Shown: positions 11,738 to 12,658 of the stretch, piece by piece
Numbering within the stretch: position 1 is the first letter of the stretch
Layout of the letters: every line of letters starts with the position of its first letter
NCBI GenBank assembly: GCA_964476895.1
Contig: CAYZCS010000027.1
Coordinates: 1 to 12,658, forward strand
Source: JALYJZ01 sp964476895
GTDB lineage: Bacteria > Patescibacteriota > SICC01
Direction: 5' to 3'
DNA length: 12,658 nucleotides
Notes under the pieces: model-generated
What the model was told of the DNA's origin: nothing
Database searches by the model: none
The model's input: the letters and a program-made list of their open reading frames with translations, nothing else
Translations under genes and position numbers: made by a program

Positions 11738-12658
11738 ATGCTGAACGATGCCGCCAACCCGGTCCGCTCGACCGCCACGAACTTCCAGGAAGCCCTGGTC
11801 GAACTTGAGCTGCTGACGCCCGAGCAGGCGAAGAACCTGCGCTTGCAGAGCATCAATTCCGGCACGCCGCTGGAGCAGCTCGCCCGCGACATGGGCCTCG
11901 TCGACGACGAAGGCATCGCCCAGGCCCGCGGCAAGGTGCTCGGCCTGCCCTACGTGGACCTGCGCAACGAGAGCATCTCGCGGGAGTTACTCCAGACCGT
12001 TCCCCAGCAGGTCGCCAAGAACTACTCCCTGGTGGCGTTCGCCAAACGGGGAAGCCGGTATCAGATCGCGATGGCGGACCCCCGGAACGTCCAGGCGCTC
12101 GAGGCGCTGGAATTCGTCACCAAGCGCGAGAAACTGGCCGTCGACCTCCACATCGCCTCGCAGGCGAGCATCAAGCAGGCGGTCAGCCAGTACGGCTCGC
12201 TGTCCGGCGAAGTGAACGAGGTGCTCAAGGAAGCGCCGCCCGACGAGATGGTGATCGAGGACGTGGACGAGGATCTCGGCTCCGCCCAGATGCTCGAGAA
12301 GGTCGTCTCCGACGCGCCGATCGCCAAGGCGATCGCGGCGATCCTCAAGTATGCCGTGAAGAAAAGCGCCTCGGACATCCACATCGAACCGACCGAGAAG
12401 GTGATCCAGGTGCGGTACCGGCTGGACGGCGTGCTCGAGAACACGCTGACCCTGCCGCGGAAGACGCTGTCCGCGCTGGTATCCCGGATCAAGATTCTCT
12501 CCAACCTGAAGATCGACGAAAGCCGGATCCCGCAGGACGGCCGCTTCAACTCCAAGCTCGAGGGGCGGGAAATCGACTTCCGTGTCTCCACGTTCCCGAC
12601 CGTCCACGGCGAGAAGGTCGTGATGCGGATCCTCGACAAGAGCCAGGTCCTGAAGACG
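11738..12658 (+). CDS. pilB: Type IV pilus extension ATPase PilB/GspE family, partial (3' end off the window)
   Basis: 307 residues visible, open at the window end. Residues about 10-160 are the N-terminal GspE/MshEN-type domain (LVELELLTPEQAKNLRLQSI, ARGKVLGLPYVDL, KNYSLVAFAKRGSRYQIAMA). An acidic linker (about 165-190) leads to the ATPase N2 region: DAPIAKAIAAILKYAVKKSA, SDIHIEPTE (212-220), VRYRLDGVLE, IKILSNLKIDESRIPQDGRF (the end Asp267-Gly-Arg) and FRVSTFPTVHGEKVVMRIL. These are classic PilB/GspE signatures. The Walker A, Asp box and Walker B motifs lie beyond the window. The hexameric ATPase powers pilin extraction and assembly at the inner membrane. SDIHIEPTE favours extension PilB over retraction PilT because PilT lacks the long N-terminal domain. 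There is no SD at a normal distance from the ATG at 11738. Confidence 0.95.
   Translation, partial: MLNDAANPVRSTATNFQEALVELELLTPEQAKNLRLQSINSGTPLEQLARDMGLVDDEGIAQARGKVLGLPYVDLRNESISRELLQTVPQQVAKNYSLVAFAKRGSRYQIAMADPRNVQALEALEFVTKREKLAVDLHIASQASIKQAVSQYGSLSGEVNEVLKEAPPDEMVIEDVDEDLGSAQMLEKVVSDAPIAKAIAAILKYAVKKSASDIHIEPTEKVIQVRYRLDGVLENTLTLPRKTLSALVSRIKILSNLKIDESRIPQDGRFNSKLEGREIDFRVSTFPTVHGEKVVMRILDKSQVLKT

Noticed and set aside
1..12658. Possible recoding of TGA (seen in some CPR lineages).
   Set aside because: TGA ends the 312-residue gene, pilN and pilO at positions that make sense for length and overlap with the next gene, so the standard code applies.
1..12658. CRISPR arrays, insertion sequences, integrase/attachment sites, or defence genes.
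   Set aside because: No regularly spaced repeats, transposase or integrase motifs, or flanking direct repeats were seen; the tRNA-Pro gene has no duplicated 3' end nearby.

Overview
This window is a GC-rich (roughly 60% or more by eye) bacterial chromosome segment using the standard code, since TGA, TAA and TAG all end genes. It reads as compact housekeeping and accessory DNA followed by a type IV pilus (T4P) operon. Several promoters place a -10 box only 7-8 bases before an ATG, many genes lack a Shine-Dalgarno (SD) site, and the genome carries a minimal pilM-pilN-pilO-x-pilB order next to very large secreted proteins without known families. That combination suggests a Patescibacteria/CPR-like or otherwise deep-branching lineage, possibly Saccharimonadia. 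This is inference; no rRNA is present to test it.

Left part (1-3540). On the minus strand lie the 5' portion of the bL28 gene and, just upstream of it, a gene for a protein with a DnaA domain IV-like helix-turn-helix but no AAA+ ATPase. Divergently, on the plus strand, is a short M50 (site-2 protease) membrane metalloprotease. The following 310 bases contain no protein gene but do contain a well-formed candidate small RNA, with its own promoter, a long closing stem and a terminal hairpin. Then come a 70-residue two-helix membrane protein (minus), tRNA-Pro(GGG) (minus), a flavodoxin-fold NAD(P)H-dependent oxidoreductase (plus) and a 51-residue single-helix membrane protein (plus) ending in a very long hairpin.

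Middle part (3541-8802). A sigma-70-type promoter drives a roughly 235-base structured leader and a 312-residue exported, very basic protein. A nested-hairpin terminator and a consensus TTGACA promoter follow, and then a 1269-residue exported multidomain protein. It has Ig-like or DUF11-like stretches and a C-terminal beta-helix-like domain of the kind seen in pilus-associated or polymer-forming surface proteins.

Right part (8803-12658). pilM, pilN, pilO and a 94-residue single-helix protein are tightly packed, with 1- and 4-base overlaps. They end at a terminator whose loop and 3' arm form the -35 region of the next promoter, which serves pilB (cut by the window end before its Walker A motif). 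PilM-PilN-PilO form the inner-membrane alignment complex and PilB is the extension ATPase. The giant secreted protein directly upstream, probably in the same transcript, is best read as a candidate pilus-associated adhesin or surface component.
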